Source: Bemisia tabaci (Eukaryota > Arthropoda > Insecta > Hemiptera > Aleyrodidae). From it: DNA of 64,000 bases. The DNA lies in assembly GCF_918797505.1 (NCBI RefSeq), contig NC_092793.1:86006411-86070410 (forward strand), in the 5' to 3' direction. A program made the position numbers and the translations under genes. Each line of letters begins with the position of its first letter. Position 1 is the first letter of the stretch. This document shows positions 22,619-37,691 of the stretch, piece after piece. The notes beneath the pieces are model-generated. The model searched no databases. It was not told the origin of the DNA and saw only the letters and a list, made by a program, of their open reading frames with translations.

Positions 22619-22946
22619 GCCCCAAGTAGCACAGTCCAACTAAAATTTTGAAATATTTAATTGCAATTTGATTTCAATAAAATTGTAATTTTTTTCCCAT
22701 TAAATTTCAATATTTTTACATCATTTAGTCAATTTATGCCGATTTCAAAAAATCAGCAAAATGATAGCTCCATGTGTCAGAAATTTAAGCAATATGCAAT
22801 CCAATGAACGATAGCAACTTACTTCGATTTTATTGTATTAAGTTTTGGCCTTCAGATTGGAGCTAGGCAACATACACAAAACTCAGTGGAATTGCAATAT
22901 TTTTACTGTGTAATCGCTACTTATCGCAAGTTGTGCTACTTGGGGC
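22619..22946. mobile_element. MITE with GCCCCAAGTAGCAC ends and an ATTGCAAT core
   Basis: Perfect inverted ends GCCCCAAGTAGCAC and GTGCTACTTGGGGC enclose 300 bp in which TTGCAATTT, TTTCAATA and ATTGTAAT words recur. The element at 40752-41115 has related ends (CCCCACGTAGCA and TGCTACTTGGG) around quite another word. Non-coding. Confidence 0.75.
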
Positions 22947-23216
22947 CCAAATTGATTTTTGTGAAATTTTTTCAAAATTTCAGTATATTTTTTCTCGAAG
23001 AGTTTTCAACTTTAGGAGTAAAACTTTGCACAAAACCTTAGGTCTATTAATATGAGTAAAAAAATGTCATCAAATTGTCAGACGGTGGGTTCGATAGTAG
23101 GTTGAAATTGCACGAAGTATGACCGTGCCAACTCTCATACACATTCAAAATATGCTTTCTGATGCAGACCTTTGTTATCAGCAAGAAATTACCTAGATGA
23201 ATTATTTGGTTAATAG

Positions 23217-23358
23217 GTATATCCGATGTTTTTATTTTGCCACAAAAACTGCAACTTCCATCGGGAAAAATCCACGGCCAGAAAATGAACAAGAATACAT
23301 TTTCATGACAGTTAGTTGGCTCATGGGAGTATTTGTCTTTGCTGTTCTCATCGGTCAG
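23217..23358 (+). CDS. CNG-like channel exon B: pore and S6
   Basis: 142 nt after a TTAATAG acceptor and before a GTAAGG donor. The first base completes the alanine codon begun at 13019, then [20 protein letters not shown] gives the pore helix and filter, and [20 protein letters not shown] gives S6. In vertebrate CNGA channels the filter is followed by an acidic residue (TIGETP), while here it reads SIGKNP, a form I associate with the insect Cngl subfamily. The exon ends in phase 0 at a glutamine codon. Confidence 0.94.
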
Positions 23359-24580
23359 GTAAGGCATCATATCAGCTGCTAACTTGATTACAAATTTTGC
23401 AAATAAAGTCAAAGAGCCGTATGCAAAAACGACATTTTTCGCCCCCCCCACTAAAACTTATTCAAACTTCGTCTATCAGTTACTAATACTGGAGCGCTTC
23501 TTTCCCCAAATTTTCAGACCCCCAAAAAATTTTGGGGGGGGCGCTAGGGGGGGTGGAAGTCAAAACCTGTGACCCTCGATATCTTTCGAACGAAACAAGA
23601 TATTGAGGCCCGGTTTGGACGAAAAATCGTCTAAAATTGCATACTTTAAGATTCTAAAGGTCAAAATCCCAAAATTAAATTTTTAACTTAACTTATGTGC
23701 TTTTTTTCAGTTTTTGAGGAAAAACAATTTCTTTTAAACAGATTAAACTGAAATTTCACATTTTTTGATTTGAACCAAAACCAGTTTTTTAAATTGTTCG
23801 TCTTTTTTCGCATCCAACGAGTGGTCGTATAAGCTGGGGAACCGAACGGTTCCGGAGTTATGATCGATTGAAGTTTCCGCTCAACGCGCGCCGACCGATT
23901 TTCGCGCGCAAAAAAGTCGGATTTGACTGTTATTAAATCAGATTTAATGTTCAAACTGAGCAAAATGCATTATTAGGGACTCTTGAGGGTCGCTGAGTCC
24001 AGAAATTACAGATACTTCCAAAAAATTCACGTTTTTAAAATTACAGCTCCGTACAGGACCACTGAGCGGCCGGTCGGCGCTCAGTGGGCCTCTAAAATAG
24101 CGCTACGGAGCTGTAATTTTAAAAACGTGAATTTTTTGGAAGTATCTGTAATTTCTGGACTCAGCGACCCTCTAGAGTCCCTAATAATGCATTTTGCTCA
24201 GTTTGAACATTAAATCTGATTTAATAACAGTCAAATCCGACTTTTTTGCGCGCGAAAATCGGTCGGCGCGCGTTGAGCGGAAACTTCAATCGATCATAAC
24301 TCCGGAACCGTTCGGTTCCCCAGCTTATACGACCACTCGTTGGATGCGAAAAAAGACGAACAATTTAAAAAACTGGTTTTGGTTCAAATCAAAAAATGTG
24401 AAATTTCAGTTTAATCTGTTTGAAAGAAATTGTTTTTCCTCAAAAACTGAAAAAAAGCACATAAGTTAAGTTAAAAATTTAATTTTGGGATTTTGACCTT
24501 TAGAATCTTAAAGTATGCAATTTTAGACGATTTTTCGTCCAAACCGGGCCTCAATATCTTGTTTCGTTCGAAAGATATCG

Positions 24581-26580
24581 GGGTGGATTTCTGTAGATTT
24601 TCATTTTGCTGTCGCCGGATGATTTCGAGGCGGTAATCTACGGAATATGTCTAACTTATTTTTTTTTACACTTCGGTAGGTCTTGGCAATCTTAAAAAAT
24701 TGTTAAATCTACTTTAAATGCCGAAGCATACTTTCGGGAATTTTTTTAATAGGTAGTGCAAATGTCAACTCCGGCTAATGTCGCCAGGCTAAATTCGAAC
24801 ACAAGAACTGTTCTGCTGACTTTTTGGCGGAGTCCTGCACAATTTTGATGCTTTATTTAAATTGTTGAATAGATGGGGTCTACTGAAAAATTGTTAGAAA
24901 ACTATTTAAAAGTCAGGGGAACGTGCACCATACATAGAAAGTTGTGTCGCTAGCTTTGGTGTCAACTCCGGCGGAGCTATTTTCGCGCATTCCGGAGCAA
25001 ATAGCTGATAGTGCGCGCGCAGGGTAGCCATCGTGATTGTGTTTTTTCAAGAGTTGGAGGTCCCGGGCTATCGGAAACACTGCTTTGATAAACATAAGTA
25101 AACCTTTTCTGCATCAAATATTTAGATTCCTAAAAATGGTAATTTGAAACTGTCAACTCCATTTATGTTAAAATTTCATACTGGGGAAGTGGCGCCAGTG
25201 ATATAATTCAGTATATGATGTACCTGCACGATCGAACCTCAAAACAATCGGTTTTGTTTGCATTCTGCATCGTGGACACTTTCTTTCCCGCGAAAAACAC
25301 TCAAATGTCAACTCCGGCCGCGTCAACTCCGACCTTGTCAACTCCGGCCCAATGACGTTTAACGTTATTAAGCTGAACTTTATTCGACATTCGTGTAATA
25401 TTTTTGTTCAATTGTTTGTTCCAGTTCATTAGATTTCAGTCTTTAGTTAAATATTCGTTATTTTTTCAAAAAACTTTGTCTTATAATTTCACCTATGTCA
25501 ACTCCGGCCCAATGACGTTTAACATTGTAAAACATAGCTCTTACTTGACATTCGTGTAATATTTTTGTTCAATTGTTTGTCCCAGTTCATTAGAGTTCAG
25601 TCTTTAGTAAAATATTTGTTATTTTTTCAAATAACTTTATTTTGTAATTTCATTTCTGTCAACTCCAACCTTATCGATTCCGGACCAATGGCGTTTAATG
25701 TTGTAAAACTGAGCTTTATTTGACATTCGTGTAATATTTGTGTTCAATTGTTTGTTCCAGTTCATTAGATTTCAGTCTTTAGTTGAACATTCGTTATTTT
25801 TTCAAATAACTTTGTTTTGTAATTTCGTCTATGTCAACTCCGACCTTGTCGACTCCGGCCCAATGACGTTTAACGTTGTAAAACTGAGCTTTATTTGACA
25901 TTTGTGTAATATTTTTGTTCAATTGTTTGTTCCAGTTCATCAGATTTTAGTCTTTAGTTAAATATTCGTTATTTTTTCAAATAACTTCGTTTAGTAATTT
26001 CATCCATGTCAACTCCGTACTACCTGTCAACTCCGGCCATCGGTGAAAAAACGACTGTAAAGACTAATTTTTTAAGAATCAAATCGATTTTATGAGAAGA
26101 TTAGTTTAATTAAGGGTATCATTGAGAGTTTTAATGCATTTTCAGTATCTTCGATTGGTTTTTTTTTCTTAGGAGGATTAAAATAAAAGTGTGTTTTTCA
26201 GAATATTAAGCCTTTTCCGTACTGAAATTCCAAAAATGACCATTTGTAAGTCATTTTAAAGTATTATCCTCATCATTTTTTTATTCACTTGACTTCTCTT
26301 ACTTGAAAAAGCAATAAAAAACCTTAAGTTGAAGGAAAGAAGCCTTGCAAGTACTAAATACAGGATGTGAAATGAGACTGGCTGGAGTTGACAAAGTAGA
26401 CTTTTTCCGTTCACTTACTAGCAAAAAAAAAAAAATTGGCCCTACAGAAGTTGACCCCTCCACTTAAATATGATTCTACATAGTATACTACTTCTAAAAA
26501 ATGCTTTGTGGATTACCTACTGTAAAATTTTTTTTGAAGGAAAAAACATTCCCAAAATGAAAATCTACAGAAATCCACCC
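24581..26580. mobile_element. 2.0-kb element nested in the foldback, 4-bp duplication ATCG
   Basis: The ends GGGTGGATTTCTGTAGATTT and the complement are inverted, and ATCG flanks both sides (24577-24580 and 26581-26584). The uninterrupted opposite arm at about 23570-23590 reads GACCCTCGATATCTTTCG, which is exactly the empty site with one ATCG. The interior is non-coding and holds the GTCAACTCC repeats. Four-base duplications occur in several DNA-transposon superfamilies; I could not assign one. Confidence 0.88.
25338..26040. repeat. Tandem repeat, about 160-175 bp, four copies
   Basis: Units begin GTCAACTCCGGCCCAATGAC at about 25338, 25498, 25675 and 25850 and share TTTTTGTTCAATTGTTTGTT and TTCAGTCTTTAGT. 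The motif GTCAACTCCGG also occurs alone at about 24764, 24960, 25306, 25320 and 26024, outside the unit register. Confidence 0.85.
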
Positions 26581-26761
26581 ATCGAGGGTCACAGGTTTTG
26601 ACTTCCACCCCCCCTAGCGCCCCCCCAAATTTTTTGGGGGTCTGAAAATTTGGGGAAAGAAGCGCTTCAGTATTAGTAACTGATAGACGAAGTTTGAATA
26701 AGTTTTAGTGGGGGGGGGGGCGAAAAATGTCGTTTTTGCATACGGCTCTTTTAGTGTAGGT

Positions 26762-26935
26762 ACTTGTTTGGCAAATTACCTACTTCATCCAAAGCTCATC
26801 AGCCACCTGCTAAGAAGGTAGGTCAATAGTTGACACAAGGGTGATAACTGTTGCTGCCTTCGTCTGTAAGGAAATATTGAATCCCCAAAAATAAAAATTT
26901 CTTTCTGTCACCAATTGGTTAGAGAGGGGCCTCGT
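26762..26935. mobile_element. Diverged, truncated hAT MITE copy
   Basis: CCAAAGCTCATCAGCCACCT, GGTAGGTCAATAGTTGACA, GGTGATAACTGTTGCTGCC and AAAATAAAAATTTC follow the order of the 337-bp MITE at 2799-3135 from its centre to its right end. One end is missing. Confidence 0.6.
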
Positions 26936-27587
26936 TGGCATTGTCATGGTAATAGGTATAGTGGTCTGAGTGAATAAGATGAATCTCATGATATACTCTT
27001 CCCATCACAGCATTCAGTAAGACCATGTTTTCTTCGTGACTAATCTTGGAAAGCTTTTGCCTCTTACCGTTGCTTGTTTACATCCAAGAAGACATCACCT
27101 GGGGATGCGAGTGACAATTCTTTCACTAGTCTGTACTGTTCAATCACTAAGTCAACTTAATGTCCCTAAATCAAAGATCTTTGACAATGAGTATTAGCTC
27201 GAATTTGGTTTTCTCCGAGTCTCTTTGCTTTTGCGTCAGAAGTTGTTAGAAACACCATTCGGCTAGTCCATGTCTAACTATGTCTTTCATGAAAGGTATA
27301 TACTCGTTCTATTTTCTTAGCTTGATGATTACATCAAAACAGTAGGTTTACTTTTGCTCCCGAATAGGTATGGAGAGTGAGTGCGTCCATTCCTCTTCTA
27401 CTTTTATGTATTAAAACTTTATGTAAACATCAAATAGTGAGGCCTGCTATGTTATGGACCTATACCAGTGGTGTAGCTTCCGACTGTTGGATAATGTGTC
27501 ATAAATTTGCGGTGTTGTTGGATGTTGTGTTACTGAAGTATTCCATCTTCACCTAGTGAGTACTTTTCAGGCTTATCTTCTAGCATA
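26936..27587. other. No gene recognised
   Basis: No coding or repeat signal recognised in this part of intron 2. Confidence 0.4.
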
Positions 27588-28921
27588 CAGGGTGTTCGAA
27601 AAGTCCCCTCCCCCCTCTAACTTTTGACCTAATTGAGGTAGAGATTTGAAACTTGGAGGGTGATTCTAGATCAAAGGGAGCTACTTTTTGACCCCCCCCA
27701 AAAATTTCTGGGCCCCCCCCCCCCTTGGGGGGGTTACGGACCCTAACTTTTTTTTTTCAAATGGGAAACCACTCTTTGTGATACCTCGTTCAAAAGAGCA
27801 TAAAAAAAGAACATTTCTCGCGCAAACCCGAAGTCATTATCTCAAACCGTTTCAAAATGGCGGCCGGTCAAAGTTCAAAATGGCCGATAATTGGCACCTC
27901 TGCTATTTGCACATGGATTTGCTTGAAACCGGTATCAGAGGGTATTTTGGCACGAGAAAAACGAATTTGACGTTAGATTTTTTAAAAAAAAACCCTAATT
28001 TTTCAAAATGGCCGCCGCTTTAGGCTCAAAGTGGCCGAAAATTTGACAAACTCGATTTCTTGCCAATGGATGCACCTGAAATTCGATATATGGGGGTATT
28101 TTGACCCAAGAAGAACGAATTTGACGTTAGATTTTTAAACAAACCCTAATTTTTCAAAATGGCCGCCGATTCAAGTTCAAAACGGTCAACAATTGGCAAC
28201 CTCGACTTTTTGCCGATGGATTCGCTTGAAACTCAGCTTATCGTTTTCCTCCTACCCAGATACCCCCAAACACCGAGTTTCAGGTGAATCCATCGGCAAA
28301 AAGTCGAGGTTGCCGATTGTTGACCGTTTTGAACTTTAATCGGCGGCTATTTTGAAAAATTAGGGTTTGTTTAAAAATCTAACGTTGAATTCGTTCTTCT
28401 CGGGTCAAAATACCCCCATATATCGAATTTCAGGTGAATCCATTGGCAAGAAATCGAGTTTGTCAAATTTTCGGCCACTTTGAGCATAAAGCGGCGGCCA
28501 TTTTGAAAAATTAGGGTTTTTTTTAAAAATATAACGTCAAATTCGTTTTTCTCGTGCCAAAATACCCTCTGATACCGAGTTTCAAGCAAATCCATGTGCA
28601 AATAGCAGAGGTGCCAATTATCGGCCATTTTGAACTTTGACCGGCCGCCATTTTGAAACGGTTTGAGATAATGACTTCGGGTTTGCGCAAAAAATTTTCT
28701 TTTTTTATGCTTTTTCGAACGAGGTATCACAAAGGGAGTCTTCCCATTTGAAAAAAAAAGTTAGGGTCCGTTACCCCCCCCCCCCAAGGGGGGCCCAAAA
28801 ATTTTGGGGGGGGGGTCAAAAAGTAGCTCCCTTTGATCTAGGAACACCCTCCCAAGTTTCAAATCTCTACCTCAATTAGGTCAAAAGTTAGAGGGGGGGA
28901 GGGGACTTTTCGAACACCCTG
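27588..28921. mobile_element. Mariner-like long-arm foldback
   Basis: The ends CAGGGTGTTCGAAAAGTCCC are mirrored at 28921, with arms of about 640 bp around a centre near 28250. A TA precedes the left end; the right flank reads TG, so the TA duplication is probably mutated. Repeated GGCGGCC and AAAATGGC words lie in the arms. The family of ends matches 56553-57551, which does have the TA duplication. Confidence 0.83.
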
Positions 28922-29843
28922 TGTAATTACCCCAGTGAAACGGTGCCCTTTGAAATTCATTGAGCGTTACGTCTATGTATGGCTCGCATACCTACCTACC
29001 TAGTTCCTAATGGCATACCTACATGTAATCGGGTACACGCCACTCGGGTGCACACTCCATAGATTCTAATATAGAGATTTTGCATACATCTGGAGACAAA
29101 AAAGATTTTGCATAAATCTGGAGACAAAAAATGCATAAAAGTTCTGGGAAAATTCGAAATAGCGAAAGCAGTAAATAGAAACGCTGGGCTTATGAACATT
29201 CAAACCGAAATTGATTCGGCCCAGAACTCTCTCTTCAGTAAATGTTGTGAACTGCTCTCCCGTGGAGGATAAACCTATCTCGCATTTATCCCCCATCACT
29301 CACCGTATCCTTCTGTGTACCAAATCTCCTCTCAGTTATGTTCCTTTATACGCCCAAGTCACCGGTGGTATGTCATGATTCTGACCGTTGTAAAGTTTTC
29401 TGTTGTTATTATGAATTGTTATAATTTATTGTTTACCAATGTTATACTGACTTGACGCTCTGATTACCTATCGCTAAAAGCCGAAAACCTTCAGCTTATT
29501 TATAAACACAATTTTTTAAAATAAAATAAAAGTGAACATGACACCTTGCTCCTTACTCAAACTAACATACAGCCAAAAAGTTCAAAGCGAGGTTCAACTG
29601 GAGTCAAAAATTTTCAGCTCCAATGAGTACCAGTAGAAAACTGAGGGGGTTAAGACGAGTGTTTAGCTCAGGCAGTTTGCATTGAAATATTGCGTTGAGG
29701 TGAGGCCGAGAGATCTCAAATTTTGGGTCCTCTTATATAGGTACCTACCTCATGAGTGGATCACACTCGTCAGTAAGCCCCACTGAACATCTCGCAAAAT
29801 CCAAGACGGCATCAAAGTACTAGTTTTGTACTGCAACTGCAAG
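28922..29843. other. No gene; short tandem repeat
   Basis: At 29073-29126 the unit ATTTTGCATACATCTGGAGA is repeated twice with few changes. Frames at 28996-29299 on the - strand run through it and match no family. The 8 bases ACTGCAAG at 29836-29843 are the duplication of the next element. Confidence 0.45.
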
Positions 29844-30652
29844 CAGGGCCGGATTTACCTACTTGCCGGCCGCCCATGGGCCGCCTGTATTTTGCCGCCC
29901 CCTTCTCATTCGTTTTGAAACATCAATAAAAACCATCGAGTGAACGTGCCGGAAAGGGAGGGGTGCAGAAGACGCGTTTACTTAATCGTTTTGGATACAT
30001 TTTTTGCGAAAGCCCTATCAACACTACTAAAGCAAAATTTCACAGAGCTTTGCGCGAAAGTTAAGTTCCGTAAACCTATCTCTATGTGGACAAGGTCCTC
30101 CGTTTTTAAGAAATGAACCAAAAAATTATGAAAGAACACACGTAAATGTGGTTTAATCATTTTAACTTCCACCGCTGCGCCGCGCTGATCGCACTGTGAT
30201 TGGCGCAATGCGTGAAGTATTTCTGCGATCTTGTAGGCGCTATACGTTTCACGCCAACCGCTCCTGACCGCACTGTGTTTGGCGCAATGGGTGAAGTATT
30301 TATGCAGTCTTGTAGGCGCTAATATGTGTTACATGCCGATCGCCGCGCCGAGGGCTTGTCTTTTTCATCTCAAGTCCTCGTCATCATTCCTCTCTGCGTT
30401 GAGCTCCAGGCCAAATTGCGTGTTTAGTTCCTCTCTTCACTCTACTAATTATTAGAGATGCTATTTCTTGTATCACCGACAAAAGACACAATTAGAAATT
30501 ACTATACTCTCGGGAAATAGAAATATCGTCCCCTTTTCTCATTGATAATTTTTTTTCTGAATCCGATTTTTTTTATACCTACATTTAAAAAAATTGCATT
30601 TGCGGCCGCCATGGGCCGCGGCCCATGTGGCCACCCCCTTAATCCGACCCTG
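29844..30652. mobile_element. hAT-like non-autonomous element
   Basis: An 809-bp element with ends CAGGGCCGGATTTA and TTAATCCGACCCTG. A perfect 8-bp duplication ACTGCAAG flanks it at 29836-29843 and 30653-30660. The subterminal parts contain GCCGCCCATGGGCCGC-like GC-rich palindromes. There is no transposase frame. Confidence 0.9.
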
Positions 30653-30754
30653 ACTGCAAGACCGTGGCGTGAACTTTTAGGCAAGGGTGTTGTTGGCCCC
30701 TCTCAACCCCCCTTCCCTCCCCGAGGGAAGGTTGCGGGGGGACTTCCTAGAATA

Positions 30755-31752
30755 CGAGGGTCATCCAAAAAGTAAGGTTCCCTACCTTGTATCTTCGGAA
30801 CGAAAAGAGATGAATCAAATCGGTAAAAATGTACGTACATATTAGACATACTCTCAGCTTTAAAACAAGCTCAAGTTGAAAATGAAAATCGGTCGAGAAA
30901 TTTGCGAGAAAACTCAATTTTACTGAGATGACCTCCTGTCGCCGCGTGCCCACCTCCGAGGTGAGGATGCGCGGAGAGTCGCTTACTTCAGACTCGGCTT
31001 ATCGCCTCTAAACATCAAATCAAAAATGAATTTGAAAGATTTCATTAATTAGGCCTTACCTTACATTTTGAGATAGTCTCGGCATCTTTTTTGACATTTC
31101 TGGTATATCATTACCTACAGCAGCTTTTTCATGCCTTCCGCGTGGAGGGTCTCGTCTTGGCTCCAAAACCAGTCAGTCAGCGCTCTGCACCTCTAAATCG
31201 GTTGGATATCGCTTTCCACAGTGGGAGTTTTTCATCTCAGGAATAGACGAAAGTCACCTGAGGCTAAATAAAGAGAGTACGGAGGATTGGGGAAAAATTT
31301 TACCACGAAAAGCAACTGATTTGGATGTGCAGATCGCTGGCAATGACTGGTTTTGGAGCCGAGACGAGACCCTCCACGCGGAAGGCAGGAAAAAGCTGCT
31401 GTAATGATACCAGAAATGTCAAAAAAGATGCCGAGGCTATCTCAAAATGTAAGGTAAGGCCTAATTAATGAAATATTTTGAATTCATTTATGATTTGATG
31501 TTTAGAGGCGATAAGCCGAGTCTGAAGTAAGGCGACTCTCCGCGCATCCTGACCTCGGAGGTGGGCACGCGGCGACAGGAGGTCGTCTCAGTAAAATTGA
31601 GTTTTCTTGCGAATCCCTCAACCGATTTTCAAAAACTTGAGCTTGTTTTAAAGCTTAGAGTATGTATGATATGTACAATGTTACCGATTTAATTTATCCC
31701 TTTTCGTTCGGAAGATACAAGGTAGGGAACCTTACTTTTTGGATGACCCTCG
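30755..31752. mobile_element. Mariner-like long-arm foldback with TA duplication
   Basis: The ends CGAGGGTCATCCAAAAAGTA are mirrored and flanked by TA at 30753-30754 and 31753-31754. The arms are about 420 bp (30755-31178 and 31335-31752) and nearly identical. TA duplication and end form fit the Tc1/mariner superfamily. Non-coding. Confidence 0.88.
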
Positions 31753-31754
31753 TA

Positions 31755-32629
31755 TTTCGAATTTTGAGAGAGCATTTTTTTCTCTTTTTCGTTTTCTCCC
31801 GTCCTTATTCTCTTTCGACTTTTCGGTGTCCTCCTCCCATCAGCGCCTGGGGCAACCGCTCCGATCTCATAGGACGCCCCACATCCCCGACTGTGAGACG
31901 GCATGTTTTTTACTGGTACCCATTTTTAGAGCTCAAAATTTTTGAACATTTTGGCTTTGTTTTCCCCGGAAAATAGTGCTGGCCCAGCATTATATTATCA
32001 CCTTGTTTCACAGTTCGGGCCACGTTTCTAGGGGTTTCTTCTCCTTTTTTCTTGATTGTACGGAAAATGGTCAACAAAATCACATTTGAAGGGAGCAGCT
32101 AATAAACTGCTGTGTCACAGGATTAAATGAAGTTTTGGAACCTTTAACATAGGATTTATAGTTGTAAATTGTACGCTCTTTTCAATGAGCTTAGCCGTTT
32201 TTTTCTCAGATAATCGTGGCTGGAGATATGAACCAAAGTTTCTCCCAAAATCAGCAAAAGTGCGCCTTTTTTCAGCTAATTTTCGAAGATAACGTTATTT
32301 TCACGACCCACATATTAAGCTAGGAAAAACAAGGGAAGGTGATTTTGGTTGGAAATTACTCGCTCTTTTCGCTGATTTTTTTTTTTTTTTTTTTTTTCTG
32401 TAGGATTAACCGTTGAGGAGATATTTGTACAAATCTGATCATGGATTTTCTCAATTCTGAAAAATTCAAAATGGCGGCGCCCTGAGCACCAGACCATTTT
32501 CCTGAAGTTAATATGGGCATTTTCGGACTTCTTTAGCATAGGAATCGAAAAAAATTGGTTTGGTTCGAAGGACAAACTAAAACCCGAAATTTGTTCTGCG
32601 GTGTGTGATGGGAAGAAAGAACGGTGCAC
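31755..32629. other. No gene recognised
   Basis: Intronic DNA with a T-run at about 32379-32398 and no recognised element or coding signal. Confidence 0.4.
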
Positions 32630-33040
32630 TGTTGGGTTTGTGTACGTTTGGAGATTGACGTCAGAGCTTTCGAGTTTCATTGACTGCAGTAGCATCTACG
32701 CGGCTTGGCCTCTGATCTCGAATGCTCGATCTTCTCTCCGGAGTATAAAAGCTCATCAGTGTGCTGTATCGAGAGAGTGCCCAACCTACTGATTCAGTTC
32801 AAGCTCGAATGATCAGTTGGTCCCCGTTCTCCCTACGTGCATTCATGGGGCGATTCCTTCAGCTTGACGGGATTCTCGTCTAGTAAGCTGCCTACGGGGA
32901 ATCGTGGGTCCCTCCCCCTTCCCTGCGTCGGAGAGCTTTCTGGTATCTTCACTTTAAGTACAACGTATGTAAAACGTACATCATGGGGTTTTATCCTTTC
33001 CATTCTGAGCACTATCCATATATCATGACAGGTGTTATCA
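32630..33040 (+). promoter_or_regulatory. TATA-containing LTR-like block (tentative)
   Basis: The block starts TGTTGGGTTTGTG and contains GAGTATAAAAGCTCATCAGT at 32741-32760, a core-promoter-like arrangement that resembles GAGTATAAAGAGCTCAC at 53167-53180 in the LTR-like block there. The right boundary and a target duplication were not found, so it may be a solo LTR or part of a Helitron body. Confidence 0.3.
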
Positions 33041-33055
33041 ATGACAGTAAAAACG

Positions 33056-33138
33056 ACAGCCAAAATTCACTCGCGTACTGGGGGTACTGGGGGATCAGGG
33101 GGCGAAGCTCCCGGCTAGCGGCGCAATCGAGCGCGATA
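33056..33138 (+). repeat. Helitron-type 3' subterminal segment, copy 1
   Basis: CGACAGCCAAAATTCACTCG, GTACTGGGGG twice, then GGGGGCGAAGCTCCCGGCTA and GGCGCAATCGAGCGC. The same series occurs at 38011-38097, where it runs on to a canonical end. Here it stops at GATATTTT, so the true terminus is absent. Confidence 0.6.
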
Positions 33139-33378
33139 TTTTGAAAAAATTTTACGTCTCACAATAAAAGGTTTTGAAAAAAAAATTTTTGCGTCTCACA
33201 ATAAAATGGAATTTTGAGTTATTAGGACTTCCCCTTGAGACAAAAAAATTTCGCGCTAAGTGCACGTAGCTTAACATAACAAAGTGACAATAAAAGTTCT
33301 TAGAAATTTAAAGAATAAAATACGGCGCAAAAGTGAGTTACACTCTAAATGAAAAAAAAACTTAACATGGATTAAATT

Positions 33379-34683
33379 TCAAGGAGCCTTAATCACATTG
33401 ATTGAGTTACAAAGGAATTTGGTCCTGGCTCCATTCAAAGGTTTAGTAAAAAGGTCTGCAGGATTTTCTTTACCTGGCACAAATTTTAAATTGACCTTCC
33501 CCTTTTCACTCATATCCTGAATATAATAGTATTTTAAGTCGACATGCTTTGTCTTTTCGGAAACTTCCCATGTCTTACTCATAGAAATTGCTGTCTCGTT
33601 GTCAGAAAATAATGAGCATGGTTCGGGGGCATACCTTTCCATGCCTAATTCGAACAAGATTTGTGACGCCCATCTTATCTCTTTAACAGCTTCATAAATA
33701 GCGTAATATTCAGCCACTGCTGTGGAGTCAGCTACACAAGTTTGTTTTCTGGCTAACCAGATTATAGGACCTTTACCTAGGGTGGCTACAACGCCAGAAA
33801 TTGATTTTCTATCAAGTTTGTTATTTCCTAGATCTGAATCAGAAAAAAATTTAACAGGCTCATCATTCTTGACGTATTTTAATACAAAATCTCTTGAAAA
33901 TTTTAGATACCTTAAAATGTGTTTAATGTCCAGCCAATCGTCTGTTGTTGGATTTTCACATTTTTGGCTTACCTTGCACACCGCAAAGCTTATGTCTGGT
34001 CTCGTTGATTGAGAGAGATGCAACAAGGAACCAACAGCCTGACGATATAATGTTTTATTGCAATTTTCTGATCCATTATTTCCATTCATTCTATTGGCTT
34101 CTAAAGGATAACATTTGCCTTTACAATCTGACATTCCAAAAGTTTTCAACAGTTGATCAATGTATTGACTTTGATCGAACGTTACAGTGTTATGTTCAGT
34201 CCTTATTCTTACAGAAAGGAAGTTTGTCAGTTCTCCCATTGCTCTAAATTGGATTTCGCCATCGAGTGCGCCTTTTAGCCAAGCAATCTTAACTTTAGTT
34301 CCAGTTATTCCCAGATCATCGACATAAATAAATACAACCAGGTTCTTATCAACATTAACATAAACACAAGGGTCTTTCTTAAGTCGTTTCATTTTTAAAC
34401 CTATCAGAATGTCATCTAAAAAATTGTGCCATTCCTTTGCGCCTTGACGGAGCCCATAAATGGCTTTGCGTAATCTGCACACTTTATTTTCTTTATCATC
34501 TTCATACATAGGTGGTTGTTCCATGTACAATTCTTCGGAGAGATTGCCATTTAGGTAAGCAGCCATTACATCGAGATACTCCCTATCCGATTCGAGTGGT
34601 ACTGATAACGCAATTAACAGTCTAATGGTTTTCTTTTTAACGACAGGTGCATAAGTATCATTAAAATCTATACCAGGGATTTA
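33379..34683 (-). pseudogene. copia reverse transcriptase and RNase H, 3' part of pol
   Basis: The frame carries MAAYLNGNLSEELYMEQP, then YGLRQGAKEW, the polymerase motif YVDDLGITG, and the RNase H words DRKSISG and AEYYAIYEA. It is continuous with the frame upstream except for a nonsense codon at 34681-34683 (TAA after RGFS), where related elements have a sense codon. The catalytic motif is kept, so the damage is recent or mild here. Confidence 0.9.
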
Positions 34684-37488
<2,805 letters not shown>

Positions 37489-37691
37489 TCTGTTTCAATC
37501 CGACAATCGACACAATTTAACTCTGTTTCAATCCGACAATCGACACAATCCACGCACGAGGCACGAGGTAGTCCCGGCACTTTTAGGCTCAATCACAATC
37601 AATCACAATCTAGACTTTCGTTCGCGTACATTACACATTATATCCCGATCATCGCAGAAAGAGGTTAAAACGTAACTGGGCACCCATAACC

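Larger units (their letters stand above)
23411..26752. mobile_element. Giant foldback with AAAGAGCCGTATGC ends
   Basis: The terminal words AAAGAGCCGTATGCAAAAAC are mirrored at 26752. The arms (about 650 bp each) pair almost perfectly around a centre near 24070 once the nested insertion at 24581-26580 is removed. The arms include C-runs and the sequence TGACTTCCACCCCCCCTAGC. The paired arms carry the same 91-codon frame on opposite strands (23688-23963 and 24194-24469), which I read as non-coding. A half copy lies at 55800-56075. Confidence 0.88.

Noticed and set aside
23688..24469. Identical 91-codon frames on opposite strands
   Set aside because: They lie in the two paired arms of a foldback and mirror each other; no family motif supports coding.
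25338..26040. Possible CRISPR-like array or satellite gene cluster
   Set aside because: Whole units, including the spacers, are repeated at 160-175 bp, in a eukaryotic transposon; there are no short repeats with unique spacers.
27688..28730. Frames of 111 and 119 codons rich in repeated words
   Set aside because: They also mirror each other in the arms of a mariner-like foldback.
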